Positions 22,755 through 30,334 of a stretch of 36,255 bases of DNA are shown here, in pieces; position 1 is the stretch's first letter, and each line of letters opens with the position of its first letter. A program made the position numbers and the translations under genes. The stretch comes from Phycisphaerales bacterium (lineage in GTDB: Bacteria; Planctomycetota; Phycisphaerae; Phycisphaerales; UBA1924). Below the pieces are notes generated by a model. That model did no database searches. It saw only the letters and a program-made list of their open reading frames with translations, and was not told the origin of the DNA. Where the stretch lies: assembly GCA_022843545.1 (NCBI GenBank), contig JALHNL010000023.1:1-36255 (forward strand). Direction: 5' to 3'.

Positions 22755-22760
22755 TATCCT
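22755..22760 (+). promoter_or_regulatory. -10-like box TATCCT for the S9 peptidase gene
   Basis: TATCCT lies 42 nt before ATG 22803, leaving a leader of about 36 nt that contains GGAGG. This is one of the leadered genes of the window. Confidence 0.35.
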
Positions 22761-22802
22761 CCCCCGACCCCGCATTCGCGGGTGAACCCGGAGGATGGCA
22801 CC

Positions 22803-25325
22803 ATGCGGCGTATCGCTCTCTCGCTGGCTCTTGTTCTGCTGGTTGGCACAACGGCGGGCTTGCCCGCGGCTGCGCTCGCACGCGAATCGGCGCGTGCGCC
22901 CGGCGCGGCGGCGGTCGACGCCCCGGTCTATCAGCGTGCCCCCGAGGCGATCGCCGCGGTCATCGACGCCAAGCCCAGCCCGATGGTCCGGCTGTCTCCC
23001 GACGGGCGCTGGATGCTGCTGGTGGAGCGCGTGGCGATGCCCCCGGTGGCGGACCTGGCCCAGCCGATGCTGCGGCTCGGCGGCGCGCGGATCAACCCCG
23101 CGACCAACGCGCCGTTCGGCCCGCGGATCATGACCGGCCTTTCGATCCGCCCGACCGACGGGTCGTCGCCCACCAAGCCCGTGACCCTCACGGGCCTCAG
23201 CGACGCCGAGCCGTTCATGGGCATGCCCGTGTGGTCGCACGACAACCAGCGGTTCGCGTTCACGGTGACGCGCGAGACGGGGGTTGAGTTGTGGGTCGCC
23301 GAGGCGGGCTCAGCCGCCGCGCGTGCCCTGACGGCCCCGCGCCTGAACACCGCGGCGGGCGGCGCGATGCAGTGGATGCCCGACGGGGTCACGATCCTGG
23401 CCAAGTTGACGCCCGAGGGCCGCGGCCCGGCGCCGGTGCGTCCGGCGGCGCCCAGCGGCCCGGTGGTGCAGGAGTCGCGCGGCAAGAAGGCGCCGGTGCG
23501 GACCTTCCAGGACCTGCTCAAGGACTCGTTCGACGAGTCGCTCTTCGATTACTACATGACCTCGCAACTGGTGCTCATCAACACGGTCACGGGGCAGACG
23601 ACGCCCCTGGGCTCGCCCGCGATCATCGACGCCAGCCCCGCGCCCAGCGGCGAGTACTTCTTGGTGGAACGCACGGTGAGGCCGTACTCGTACACGGTCC
23701 CCGCCGGGCTGTTCCCCGAGGTGGTGGAGGTGTGGGACCGTTCGGGCAAGCCGGTGTTCACGCTGGCGAACGTGCCGCTGCGCGACCAGGTGCCGATCGA
23801 GGGCGTCCCGACCGGTCCCCGCGGGGCGAACTGGCGACCCACCGCGCCGGCCACGCTGATGTGGGCCGAGGCGCTCGACGGCGGCGATCCCAAGGCGAAG
23901 GCGGCCCAGCGCGACAAGATCATGGCCCTCGACGCGCCCTTCGCCGCGCAGGCCCGCGAGGTCTTCCGCACCACGCACCGCTACAGCGGCGCGATGTGGG
24001 CCGACAAGGGCGAGGGCCCGGCCAAGAGCGGCGGCCTGATGATGTACGCGGAGTTTGACCGTGACCGGCGCTGGTCGACGATGTGGATGTTCGACATGGA
24101 CACGCCGGGGTCTCAGGCGGTCAAGGTGTTCGACCGCAGCATCCGCGACGCCTACGCGGACCCGGGCGACCCGGTGATGACGCAGAACGCCGCGGGGCGG
24201 TCGGTGGTGCAGCAGCACGCGGGGGCGATCTTCCTCACCGGGCAGGGCGCGACGCCCGAGGGCAACCGACCCTTCCTGGACCGCATGGACCTCGCCACGC
24301 TCAAGACCGAGCGGCTGTGGCGCTGTGAGGCGGGTGTCGCCGAGAGCGTGGTGGACCTGCTCTCGCCCGACGGTTCGTCGTTCCTGACGCGCCGCGAGTC
24401 GCCGGACCAGCCGCCGAACTTCTTCAAGCGGTCGGGCGGAAGCGAGCCCGTTCGCCTCACCGACTTCCCCCACCCCGCGCCGCAGTTGCGCGACGTGAAG
24501 AAGCAACTGGTGAAGTACAAGCGGGCCGACGGCACGGAGCTCTCCGCCACCATCTACCTCCCGCCCGGGTTTGACCCCGAGAAGGTGAAGCGCGGCGAGG
24601 CCAAGCCGCTGCCGCTGGTGATCTGGGCTTATCCGCTGGAGTACAACGATCGGAGCACCGCCGGGCAGGTGACGGCGTCGCCCAACTCCTTCACCATGTT
24701 CCGCGGGAGCGACCAGCGCCTGCTGACTCTGGCGGGCTACGCCGTGATGGACGACGCCACGATGCCGATCGTGGGCGACCCCGAGACCATGAACGACACG
24801 TTCGTGGAGCAGATCGTCAGTTCGGCCAAGGCCGCCATCGACTTCGCCGTGGACATGGGCGTCGCCGACCGTGAACGCGTGGCGGTGATGGGGCACAGTT
24901 ACGGCGGGTTCATGACCGCGAACCTGCTGGCGCACTGCGACCTGTTCCGTGCGGGTGTGGCCCGCAGCGGCGCGTACAACCGCACGCTCACGCCCTTCGG
25001 CTTCCAGGGCGAGCGCCGCACGTACTGGCAGGCCCGAGACACGTACGAGAAGATCTCGCCCTTCACCTGGGCCGATCAGATCAAGACGCCCCTGCTGCTC
25101 ATCCACGGGCAGAATGATGCCAATCCCGGCACCTTCCCCGTGCAATCCGAGCGCCTGTTCGCGGCGATCCAGGGCAACGGCGGAACGGCGCGGCTGCTGA
25201 TGCTGCCGTTTGAGGACCACGGCTACCAGGGACGCGAGTCGATCCACACCGTGCACGCGGAAACGCTCAAGTGGCTCGACGAGTGGGTGAAGAACGCCCC
25301 GCCGCGCGAGGCCACTGGCAAGTAG
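22803..25325 (+). CDS. S9-family serine peptidase, glutamyl endopeptidase (S9D)-like
   Basis: The 840-residue protein has a signal peptide (RRIALSLALVLLVGTTAGLP, cleavage near residue 30), so it is exported. Residues about 35-560 form the beta-propeller typical of prolyl oligopeptidases (RLSPDGRWMLLVE, PVWSHDNQRFAFTVT). The C-terminal alpha/beta-hydrolase domain has VAVMGHSYGGFMTANLLAHC with nucleophile Ser699, LLIHGQNDANPGTFP with Asp772 and PFEDHGYQGRES with His806. The ARSGAYNRTLTPFGFQGE segment is very close, from memory, to the plant chloroplast glutamyl peptidase, which places it in S9D and not in S9A/S9C. A GGAGG Shine-Dalgarno 8 nt before ATG 22803 sets the start. It likely cleaves peptides after Glu in the periplasm. 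Confidence 0.9.
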   Translation: MRRIALSLALVLLVGTTAGLPAAALARESARAPGAAAVDAPVYQRAPEAIAAVIDAKPSPMVRLSPDGRWMLLVERVAMPPVADLAQPMLRLGGARINPATNAPFGPRIMTGLSIRPTDGSSPTKPVTLTGLSDAEPFMGMPVWSHDNQRFAFTVTRETGVELWVAEAGSAAARALTAPRLNTAAGGAMQWMPDGVTILAKLTPEGRGPAPVRPAAPSGPVVQESRGKKAPVRTFQDLLKDSFDESLFDYYMTSQLVLINTVTGQTTPLGSPAIIDASPAPSGEYFLVERTVRPYSYTVPAGLFPEVVEVWDRSGKPVFTLANVPLRDQVPIEGVPTGPRGANWRPTAPATLMWAEALDGGDPKAKAAQRDKIMALDAPFAAQAREVFRTTHRYSGAMWADKGEGPAKSGGLMMYAEFDRDRRWSTMWMFDMDTPGSQAVKVFDRSIRDAYADPGDPVMTQNAAGRSVVQQHAGAIFLTGQGATPEGNRPFLDRMDLATLKTERLWRCEAGVAESVVDLLSPDGSSFLTRRESPDQPPNFFKRSGGSEPVRLTDFPHPAPQLRDVKKQLVKYKRADGTELSATIYLPPGFDPEKVKRGEAKPLPLVIWAYPLEYNDRSTAGQVTASPNSFTMFRGSDQRLLTLAGYAVMDDATMPIVGDPETMNDTFVEQIVSSAKAAIDFAVDMGVADRERVAVMGHSYGGFMTANLLAHCDLFRAGVARSGAYNRTLTPFGFQGERRTYWQARDTYEKISPFTWADQIKTPLLLIHGQNDANPGTFPVQSERLFAAIQGNGGTARLLMLPFEDHGYQGRESIHTVHAETLKWLDEWVKNAPPREATGK

Positions 25326-25456
25326 CCCGGGGCCTGCAAAGCCATGCGAGATGCGTGACGGGCGGGCTGGAGTTACCAGACGCGGGGCGCGGGACGGCGT
25401 TTCTCCCCTGCAATACGCCCCCCGCACCGTCGTTGGCCTCCCCGTGGAGGTGCAGG

Positions 25457-26671
25457 ATGTGTTCCCGAAGTGCTGCGTTTATCGTGCTGCTCGCCCTGTC
25501 GCGCCCGCTGTTCGCTGAGCCCCCGGCCCAGCCCCCCGCCAAGGACGGCACGGTGGGCCTGGCCCTGATGAAGACCGACGCCGATGAACAGGCGCGCTTC
25601 AAGGCGGCCGCGGACTACTCCGAGCAGTTCTCGGGGCGGGCGCTGCTGGTGATGCGGGACGGCCAGGTGCTCTTTGAGCGGTACGCCGACGGGTGGACCG
25701 CCGAGAAGCCCCACCCGCTGGCGAGCGGGACCAAGTCCTTCACGGGCGTGATGGCGATGATGGCGGTTCAGGACGGGCTGCTCACGCTCGATGAGCTCGC
25801 GTCGGACACCCTCACGGAGTGGAAGAGCGACCCGCGCAAGTCGAAGATCACGGTGCGCCACCTGCTCACGCTCTCGTCGGGCCTGCCCTCGGGGGATCGA
25901 GAACTCTCGATGGGCCGCGGCGGCTCGCGCATGCTGGGCGAGGGGGCGTCGGTCCGCAATCAGCGGCTGGGCATCGACGAGAACGCCCCGCGCCCCGACA
26001 ACCTCAACGAGGTGGCCATCGCGCTTGCCCCCGACGCGGAGCCCGGCGCAAAGTTCCAGTACGGCGGGAGCCACTTCTACTGCTTCGGCGAAGTGCTGCA
26101 GCGCAAACTCAAGAAGAGCGAACTCTCGCAGAAGACCACGCTCGACTTCCTCACCGAGCGAGTCTTGAATCCCATTGGGATCCAGGTCGCCCGCATCGGG
26201 CGCGACCGCGCCGGCAACCCCAACCTGCCCGGCGGGATGCTGCTGACGGCCCGGGAGTGGGCCAAGTTCGGACAGTTCGTGATCGACGGAGGCTCGGTGC
26301 GCCAGCCCGACGGCACGATGAAGAACATCCTGAAGCCCGACCTGCTCGCCCAGTGCTTTGAGCCCAGCGCCCAGAACGCCAGTTACGGGCTCACCTGGTG
26401 GCTCCGCTCAGCCGACCCCGAGGCCGACGTGGGGGGCTTCCGGGGCGATGGCAGGCAAGCCAGGCGGCAAGCGGCGCAGAACCAGGCCATCAACGGACCT
26501 GACGGCAAACCGCTGAAGGTGATGATGGCGGCGGGTCTAGGCAAGCAGCGGCTGTACGTGATCCCGCAGCACAACCTGGTGATCGTGCGCTTCGCCGAGG
26601 CTACCCGGGAGGGTGCGCGGTTCGACGACCGCGAGCTGCTCAAGCGGGCGCTGGGGCTGGAGGCGAAATGA
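25457..26671 (+). CDS. Exported serine beta-lactamase-family hydrolase
   Basis: The 404-residue protein starts at ATG 25457, behind GGAGG with a 6-nt gap. It has a short signal peptide (SRSAAFIVLLALSRPLFA). The beta-lactamase/transpeptidase fold is indicated by PLASGTKSFTGVMAMMAVQD, where SGTK supplies the S-x-x-K catalytic pair, by ITVRHLLTLSSGLP, a hallmark of the class C/DUF1680-unrelated 'beta-lactamase family' serine hydrolases, and by YGGSHFYCFGEVL at the place of the Y-x-N motif. The usual Asn is not evident. Late in the sequence KVMMAAGLGKQRLYVIPQHN fits the KTG-strand region. Such proteins are esterases, peptidases or D-amino-acid peptidases more often than antibiotic-resistance enzymes; the substrate is unknown. 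No link with neighbours is obvious beyond export. Confidence 0.85.
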   Translation: MCSRSAAFIVLLALSRPLFAEPPAQPPAKDGTVGLALMKTDADEQARFKAAADYSEQFSGRALLVMRDGQVLFERYADGWTAEKPHPLASGTKSFTGVMAMMAVQDGLLTLDELASDTLTEWKSDPRKSKITVRHLLTLSSGLPSGDRELSMGRGGSRMLGEGASVRNQRLGIDENAPRPDNLNEVAIALAPDAEPGAKFQYGGSHFYCFGEVLQRKLKKSELSQKTTLDFLTERVLNPIGIQVARIGRDRAGNPNLPGGMLLTAREWAKFGQFVIDGGSVRQPDGTMKNILKPDLLAQCFEPSAQNASYGLTWWLRSADPEADVGGFRGDGRQARRQAAQNQAINGPDGKPLKVMMAAGLGKQRLYVIPQHNLVIVRFAEATREGARFDDRELLKRALGLEAK

Positions 26672-26703
26672 CTTTGCCCCGCGGCTGACCCGCCCCTGGG
26701 CGG

Positions 26704-26709
26704 TACACT
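26704..26709 (+). promoter_or_regulatory. -10-like box TACACT for the PQQ dehydrogenase gene
   Basis: TACACT ends 5 nt before ATG 26715; a leaderless mRNA is predicted and the long upstream frame is excluded. Confidence 0.45.
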
Positions 26710-26714
26710 TGAGC

Positions 26715-28220
26715 ATGCGCACGCTCGCTTTTGTAGCCCTTCTCACGGCCGCGCCGGCCGCCGCTCAGGCCCAGACCGTCAACGCGATCTACTCGCAGAA
26801 CTGCGCCCAGTGCCACATGGACGACGGCCGCGGCGGGGGCGCGGGGGCCCAGTCGCTCATTGACTTGAAGCGCGAGTGGCTCGGCGGGACCACCGACCGG
26901 GACCTCTTCAACAGCATCCGCGACGGCCTGCCCGACAACGGCATGCCCGCGTACAAGGGCGCGCTCTCCGACGCGGAGATCTGGGGCACCGTGGTCTGGA
27001 TCCGCGAACTGCAGGCCCAGGCCAGGCGCAAGGCCGAGGGCACACGCATCCCCAAGACCCTCAAGCAGCCGGCCGCGACGAAGCACGTGGCGCTGGCGGT
27101 TGAAGACGTGGTGAGCGGCGGGCTCAGCGTCCCCTGGGCTGTGGACTGGCTGCCCGACGGGACCATGCTCATCACCGAACGTCCCGGCACGCTGCGGACC
27201 TTCAAGGACGGCAAACTCTCCGAGCCCGTCAAGAACACGCCCGCGGTGCGCAGCCGCGGCCAGGGCGGGCTGATGGACGTGGCGGTTCACCCGGAATTCG
27301 CCAAGAACGGCTGGGTCTACCTCGCCTTCAGCGACCCGCTGCGGCGCGAGGGGGCGCGGGGCGTGCTGGGCATGACCAAGGTCGTCCGCGGGAAGATCAA
27401 GGATGGCGCGTGGACCGATGAGCAGGTGATCTTCAGGGCCGATGACAGCGCGTACCAGGGCACCGATCTTCACTTCGGATGCAAGATCGTGTTCGAGCCC
27501 GCCAAGGAGCCGGGCAAGTGGTACGTCTTCTTCGGCATCGGCGAGCGCGGCACCATGGACCGCGCTCAGAAGCTCGACCTGCCCAACGGCAAGATCCACC
27601 GCGTCTGGGACGACGGCTCGATCCCCGACGACAACCCCTTCGTGAAGACCGAGGGCGCGCTCAAGACCGTCTGGTCATGGGGCCACCGCAACCCGCAGGG
27701 CCTCGTCCGGGACCTTGAGGGGCGACTCTGGGACACCGAGCACGGCCCGCGCGGAGGCGACGAACTCAACCTCATCGAGAAGGGCCGCAACTACGGCTGG
27801 CCCATCGTCTCTTTCGGCATCAACTACCAGGGCACGCCCTTCAAGCAGCCCTTCCCCGACCTGATCGACCCCAAGGACCTGCCCGAAGGCGGGATCGTGA
27901 TGCCCGCGCACGTGTGGACACCGTCGATCGGCGCGAGCGGGCTCGATGTGGTCCGCGGCGGCCCCGCTGGCGAGGCTTTCCCGATGTGGAAGGGCGACCT
28001 GGTCGCCGGCGGCCTCTCGGGCGCCAACGTTGACCGCGTCCGCATCAAGGACGGCAAACCCGTCGAGGTCGAGCGGATCTTCTCCGGCCACGGACGCGTG
28101 CGCGACGTGGTCTGCGGGCCTGACGGCGCGATCTACGTCGCGCTCAACGATCCGGACAAGGTCATCCGCATCGCGCCCGCGTCGGCCGCGGGCGGTGCGG
28201 GAGCGGCGGGCAAGCCGTGA
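26715..28220 (+). CDS. Cytochrome c domain fused to a PQQ-dependent sugar dehydrogenase
   Basis: The 501-residue exported protein has a signal peptide (MRTLAFVALLTAAPAAAQAQ), then a small cytochrome c domain of about 85 residues with haem-binding CAQCH near residue 34 and a distal Met candidate in GLPDNGMPAYKGALSD. A Lys/Ala-rich linker leads to a six-bladed propeller of the soluble aldose dehydrogenase (YliI/Asd, GDH-B) family. That propeller shows GLSVPWAVDWLPDGTMLITE, RGQGGLMDVAVHPEF, a conserved SWGHRNPQGLVRD, EHGPRGGDELNLIEKGRNYG and WTPSIGASGLDVV. The HRNPQG and EHGP motifs include PQQ-contact residues. The fusion suggests that electrons from sugar oxidation pass directly to the fused haem. 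PQQ biosynthesis genes are not in this window. The CDF gene follows after 4 bp. Confidence 0.92.
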   Translation: MRTLAFVALLTAAPAAAQAQTVNAIYSQNCAQCHMDDGRGGGAGAQSLIDLKREWLGGTTDRDLFNSIRDGLPDNGMPAYKGALSDAEIWGTVVWIRELQAQARRKAEGTRIPKTLKQPAATKHVALAVEDVVSGGLSVPWAVDWLPDGTMLITERPGTLRTFKDGKLSEPVKNTPAVRSRGQGGLMDVAVHPEFAKNGWVYLAFSDPLRREGARGVLGMTKVVRGKIKDGAWTDEQVIFRADDSAYQGTDLHFGCKIVFEPAKEPGKWYVFFGIGERGTMDRAQKLDLPNGKIHRVWDDGSIPDDNPFVKTEGALKTVWSWGHRNPQGLVRDLEGRLWDTEHGPRGGDELNLIEKGRNYGWPIVSFGINYQGTPFKQPFPDLIDPKDLPEGGIVMPAHVWTPSIGASGLDVVRGGPAGEAFPMWKGDLVAGGLSGANVDRVRIKDGKPVEVERIFSGHGRVRDVVCGPDGAIYVALNDPDKVIRIAPASAAGGAGAAGKP

Positions 28221-28224
28221 GCGT

Positions 28225-29145
28225 GTGAGCACGCACCATCCATCCACCGGCGCGGCGAGGGAAAGGTCGGCGCGATTGGCCCGGCTGGCCGTCGTCGGCT
28301 TGCTGGTCAACGTGGCTCTCGCCGGCGTCAAACTCATCGCGGGGCTGGTGGGGAGTTCCTTCGCGCTGGTGGCCGACGCCGTCGAGTCGCTCGTGGACAT
28401 CGCCGGTTCGGCGGTCATCTGGAGCGGGCTTCGGATCGGCGCACGCCCGGCCGACGAGGATCATCCCTATGGGCACGGCCGGGCCGAGGCGCTCGCGGGG
28501 CTCACCGTCAGCGTCATCGTGATGCTCGCTGGGCTGGGCATCGGTGTCGAAGCGGTCAGCGAGATCCTCTCACCCCACGGCGCACCCGCGGCCTGGACGC
28601 TGCTGGTGCTGCTGGCCGTGGTGGTCACGAAGGAAGCGCTCGCCCGCGCCACGGCCCGCGCCGCGAGGCGCGAGGGTTCGGCGGTTTCGGCGGTCGACGC
28701 GGGCCACCACCGCGCCGACGCGATCACCTCCGCCGCCGCGGCTCTCGGCATCGGCATCGCCGTGCTGGGCCCGCGAGTCTTCGGGCCTCATCCGCACTGG
28801 GCCGCCGCCGATGACTACGCGGCTCTGCTCGCCGCGGGGGTCATCATCTACAACGGCGTGCGCCTCGCGCGGCTGCCCGTGCGTGAACTCATGGATCGTC
28901 AGCCCGAAGACCTGGTGGCCAGGGCGCGGGGGCTGGCGCTTGAGGTGGATGGCGTCCGGGACATCGAGAAGTGCCGGGCGTTCACGCGGGGCTCGCGCTG
29001 CTGGATCGAACTGCACGTGGAGGTGGACGGCACGCTCAGCGTCGCCGAGGGCCACGCCATCGGCGGGCGCGTGCGCGAACGCCTGCGCACGCGTGAGCCG
29101 CGCATCGCGGATGTTCACATCCACATTGAGCCGGCGCGGGCCTGA
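28225..29145 (+). CDS. Cation diffusion facilitator (CDF) metal transporter
   Basis: The product has 306 residues from GTG 28225. It has six predicted membrane helices and the metal-site motifs of the family: FALVADAVESLVDIAGS (an A-D-A-x-x-S-x-x-D form of the helix II site), HPYGHGRAEALAGL, and DAGHHRADAITSAAAALGIG, where H-x-x-x-D forms the helix V site. The C-terminal cytoplasmic domain of about 90 residues has RELMDRQPEDL and DIHIHIEP-type metal-regulatory residues (IADVHIHIEPARA). CDF proteins export Zn, Mn, Fe or Co by proton antiport; the specificity is not clear here. GTG 28225 is the first start after the upstream stop, with overlap-range spacing that suggests coupling to the dehydrogenase gene. 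Confidence 0.93.
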   Translation: MSTHHPSTGAARERSARLARLAVVGLLVNVALAGVKLIAGLVGSSFALVADAVESLVDIAGSAVIWSGLRIGARPADEDHPYGHGRAEALAGLTVSVIVMLAGLGIGVEAVSEILSPHGAPAAWTLLVLLAVVVTKEALARATARAARREGSAVSAVDAGHHRADAITSAAAALGIGIAVLGPRVFGPHPHWAAADDYAALLAAGVIIYNGVRLARLPVRELMDRQPEDLVARARGLALEVDGVRDIEKCRAFTRGSRCWIELHVEVDGTLSVAEGHAIGGRVRERLRTREPRIADVHIHIEPARA

Positions 29146-29165
29146 GCCCGTGGCGCGACGCTTGG

Positions 29166-29645
29166 TCAGAACGGGATGTCTTCCTCGCCCATGGGCGGGG
29201 CGTCGCCTTGCGGGGCCGAGGGCTGGGCGGGGCGGGCCGGGGACCGTGTGACCACGCGGCCGCCTGCGTCGTCGTCGGGCCCACCCGCCGCGCCGCCACC
29301 GGCGCCGGGCTTGCTATCGACGAACTGAGCGTTGTCAACCGTCACGCGCAGCTTGCTGCGCTTCTGGTTGGTGGCCTTGTCGGTCCACTCGTCGAGCTTC
29401 AGGCGCCCCTCGATGAAGATGGGGCGGCCCTTGGTGAAGTACTTGCCGATGAACTCGGCGGTCTTGCCCCACGCTTCACAGTCCACGAAGGTGACTTCTT
29501 CCTTGAGTTCGCCTTCGGGCGACTTCCAGCGACGGTTGGTCGCCACGCCGAAGTTGCAGATCGCCTGATTGCTCGCGGTGAACTTCACCTCCGGGTCACG
29601 GGTGAGGTTGCCGCCGAGAAGGACCTTGTTGATGTTGATGGCCAT
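29166..29645 (-). CDS. ssb: Single-stranded DNA-binding protein
   Basis: SSB coats single-stranded DNA in replication and repair and recruits partners through its C-terminal tip. The 159-residue product starts at ATG 29645 (MAININKVLLGGNLTRDPEV), has an OB-fold with ATNRRWKSPEGELKEEVTFV and FIEGRLKLDEWTDKATNQK, a disordered Gly/Pro/Ala-rich linker and the acidic tail EEDIPF that fits the partner-binding tip. A 16-residue in-frame extension upstream (29693) lies across the rpsF terminator and was rejected. A GGAG Shine-Dalgarno lies 7 nt before the ATG; a TACGCT box (29665-29670) would start the mRNA just upstream of it. It follows rpsF, as in many bacteria. Confidence 0.96.
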   Translation of the reverse strand: MAININKVLLGGNLTRDPEVKFTASNQAICNFGVATNRRWKSPEGELKEEVTFVDCEAWGKTAEFIGKYFTKGRPIFIEGRLKLDEWTDKATNQKRSKLRVTVDNAQFVDSKPGAGGGAAGGPDDDAGGRVVTRSPARPAQPSAPQGDAPPMGEEDIPF

Positions 29646-29664
29646 GGGGGTTCTCCGGGATGAC

Positions 29665-29670
29665 AGCGTA
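29665..29670 (-). promoter_or_regulatory. -10-like box TACGCT for ssb
   Basis: TACGCT on the minus strand lies about 20 nt before ATG 29645, downstream of the rpsF terminator. The leader would be about 13 nt and include GGAG. Confidence 0.4.
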
Positions 29671-29680
29671 GCGAACGGGC

Positions 29681-29721
29681 CCCAAAAAGCCAAACGCCCA
29701 CCCGCGGGGGTGGGCGCTTGG
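29681..29721 (-). terminator. Intrinsic terminator of rpsF
   Basis: A perfect 9-bp stem pairs CGCCCACCC (29695-29703) with GGGTGGGCG (29708-29716) around a 4-nt loop. The stem can be extended by CCAA/TTGG across one mismatch. On the minus strand it is followed by TTTGGCTTTTT, the expected U-tract. It lies 36 bp after the rpsF stop. Confidence 0.8.
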
Positions 29722-29756
29722 AAGTTTGGGTGATTTGGGTCCGGATCACCGGGCGA

Positions 29757-30197
29757 TCAGACGTTCTCGTCCTCTTCCACGACCGCGGCGGGGGCCGGGG
29801 CGGCGGAGGGCTCCGGGGTCGGCATGGCCGCGGCGCGGAGGTTGGCCTCGATCATGAGGTCGATCTGGCCCTCGGCGCTGCGCATCTCCTCTTCGGAGAG
29901 GTGGTCGGCGCGGACGATGAGCACGCGCAGGGCCTTCTCGGCGAGGTTGAACGCGCGCTCGATCGGGGTGATCTTGTCGGTGGGCGAGGCGAAGTAGGCC
30001 AGGATGTACAGGCCGCGCTTCTGCTTCTTGATCGGGAAGGCCAGGGGGCGGTCACCCCACTTCTTGAGGGCGATGATCTCGGCGCCGTTCTTGGCGAACG
30101 TCTCCTTGATGTGCTCCACGGTGCCCTTGATGTCGGCCAGGGCCGACTGGGGGAACAGGAGCATCGCCTCGTACTTCACGGTCGGAATGGTGCGCAT
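29757..30197 (-). CDS. rpsF: Ribosomal protein bS6
   Basis: bS6 is a small-subunit protein that pairs with bS18 in the central domain. The 146-residue product has the ferredoxin-like fold sequence: VKYEAMLLFPQSALADIKG, TFAKNGAEIIALKKWGDRPL, AFPIKKQKRGLYILAYFASP and ERAFNLAEKALRVLIVR. The C-terminal 25 residues are a low-complexity Ala/Pro/Glu tail ending EEDENV. The usual downstream rpsR and rplI are not adjacent; ssb follows instead. The start at ATG 30197 has an AAAGGTAGAAAG purine stretch upstream. A hairpin (30223-30239) lies in the leader, see the separate entry. It belongs to the prs-rplY-pth-rpsF-ssb cluster. Confidence 0.95.
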   Translation of the reverse strand: MRTIPTVKYEAMLLFPQSALADIKGTVEHIKETFAKNGAEIIALKKWGDRPLAFPIKKQKRGLYILAYFASPTDKITPIERAFNLAEKALRVLIVRADHLSEEEMRSAEGQIDLMIEANLRAAAMPTPEPSAAPAPAAVVEEDENV

Positions 30198-30222
30198 GAC
30201 TTTCTACCTTTCGAAATATGGT

Positions 30223-30239
30223 CCCGCCTACGGGGCGGG
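30223..30239 (-). promoter_or_regulatory. Hairpin in the rpsF leader
   Basis: CCCGCC (30223-30228) pairs with GGCGGG (30234-30239) around a 5-nt loop. It lies about 26 nt upstream of the rpsF start on the minus strand. It may be a weak pth terminator (ATATTT follows) or part of an S6:S18-binding leader; the sequence does not decide. Confidence 0.4.
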
Positions 30240-30286
30240 CATGTTGGAACACGGTTGGCAAACACGGCAAACAGAGAACTTCAGGT

Positions 30287-30334
30287 CTTCATCACTTCGT
30301 GAATCCGTCACTCCGTCACTTCTTGACTTCTACC
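30287..30334. repeat. 8-bp tandem repeat, six units (consensus CTTCGTCA)
   Basis: Six octamers in register: CTTCATCA, CTTCGTGA, ATCCGTCA, CTCCGTCA, CTTCTTGA, CTTCTACC. The array runs from the rpsF/pth gap into the last codons of pth, so it supplies the C-terminal KVEVKK of that protein. Confidence 0.75.

Noticed and set aside
23310-25427. Minus-strand open frame (705 codons) opposite the S9 peptidase gene
   Set aside because: Same reason: low-complexity Arg/Gly/Val composition and full overlap with a well-supported gene.
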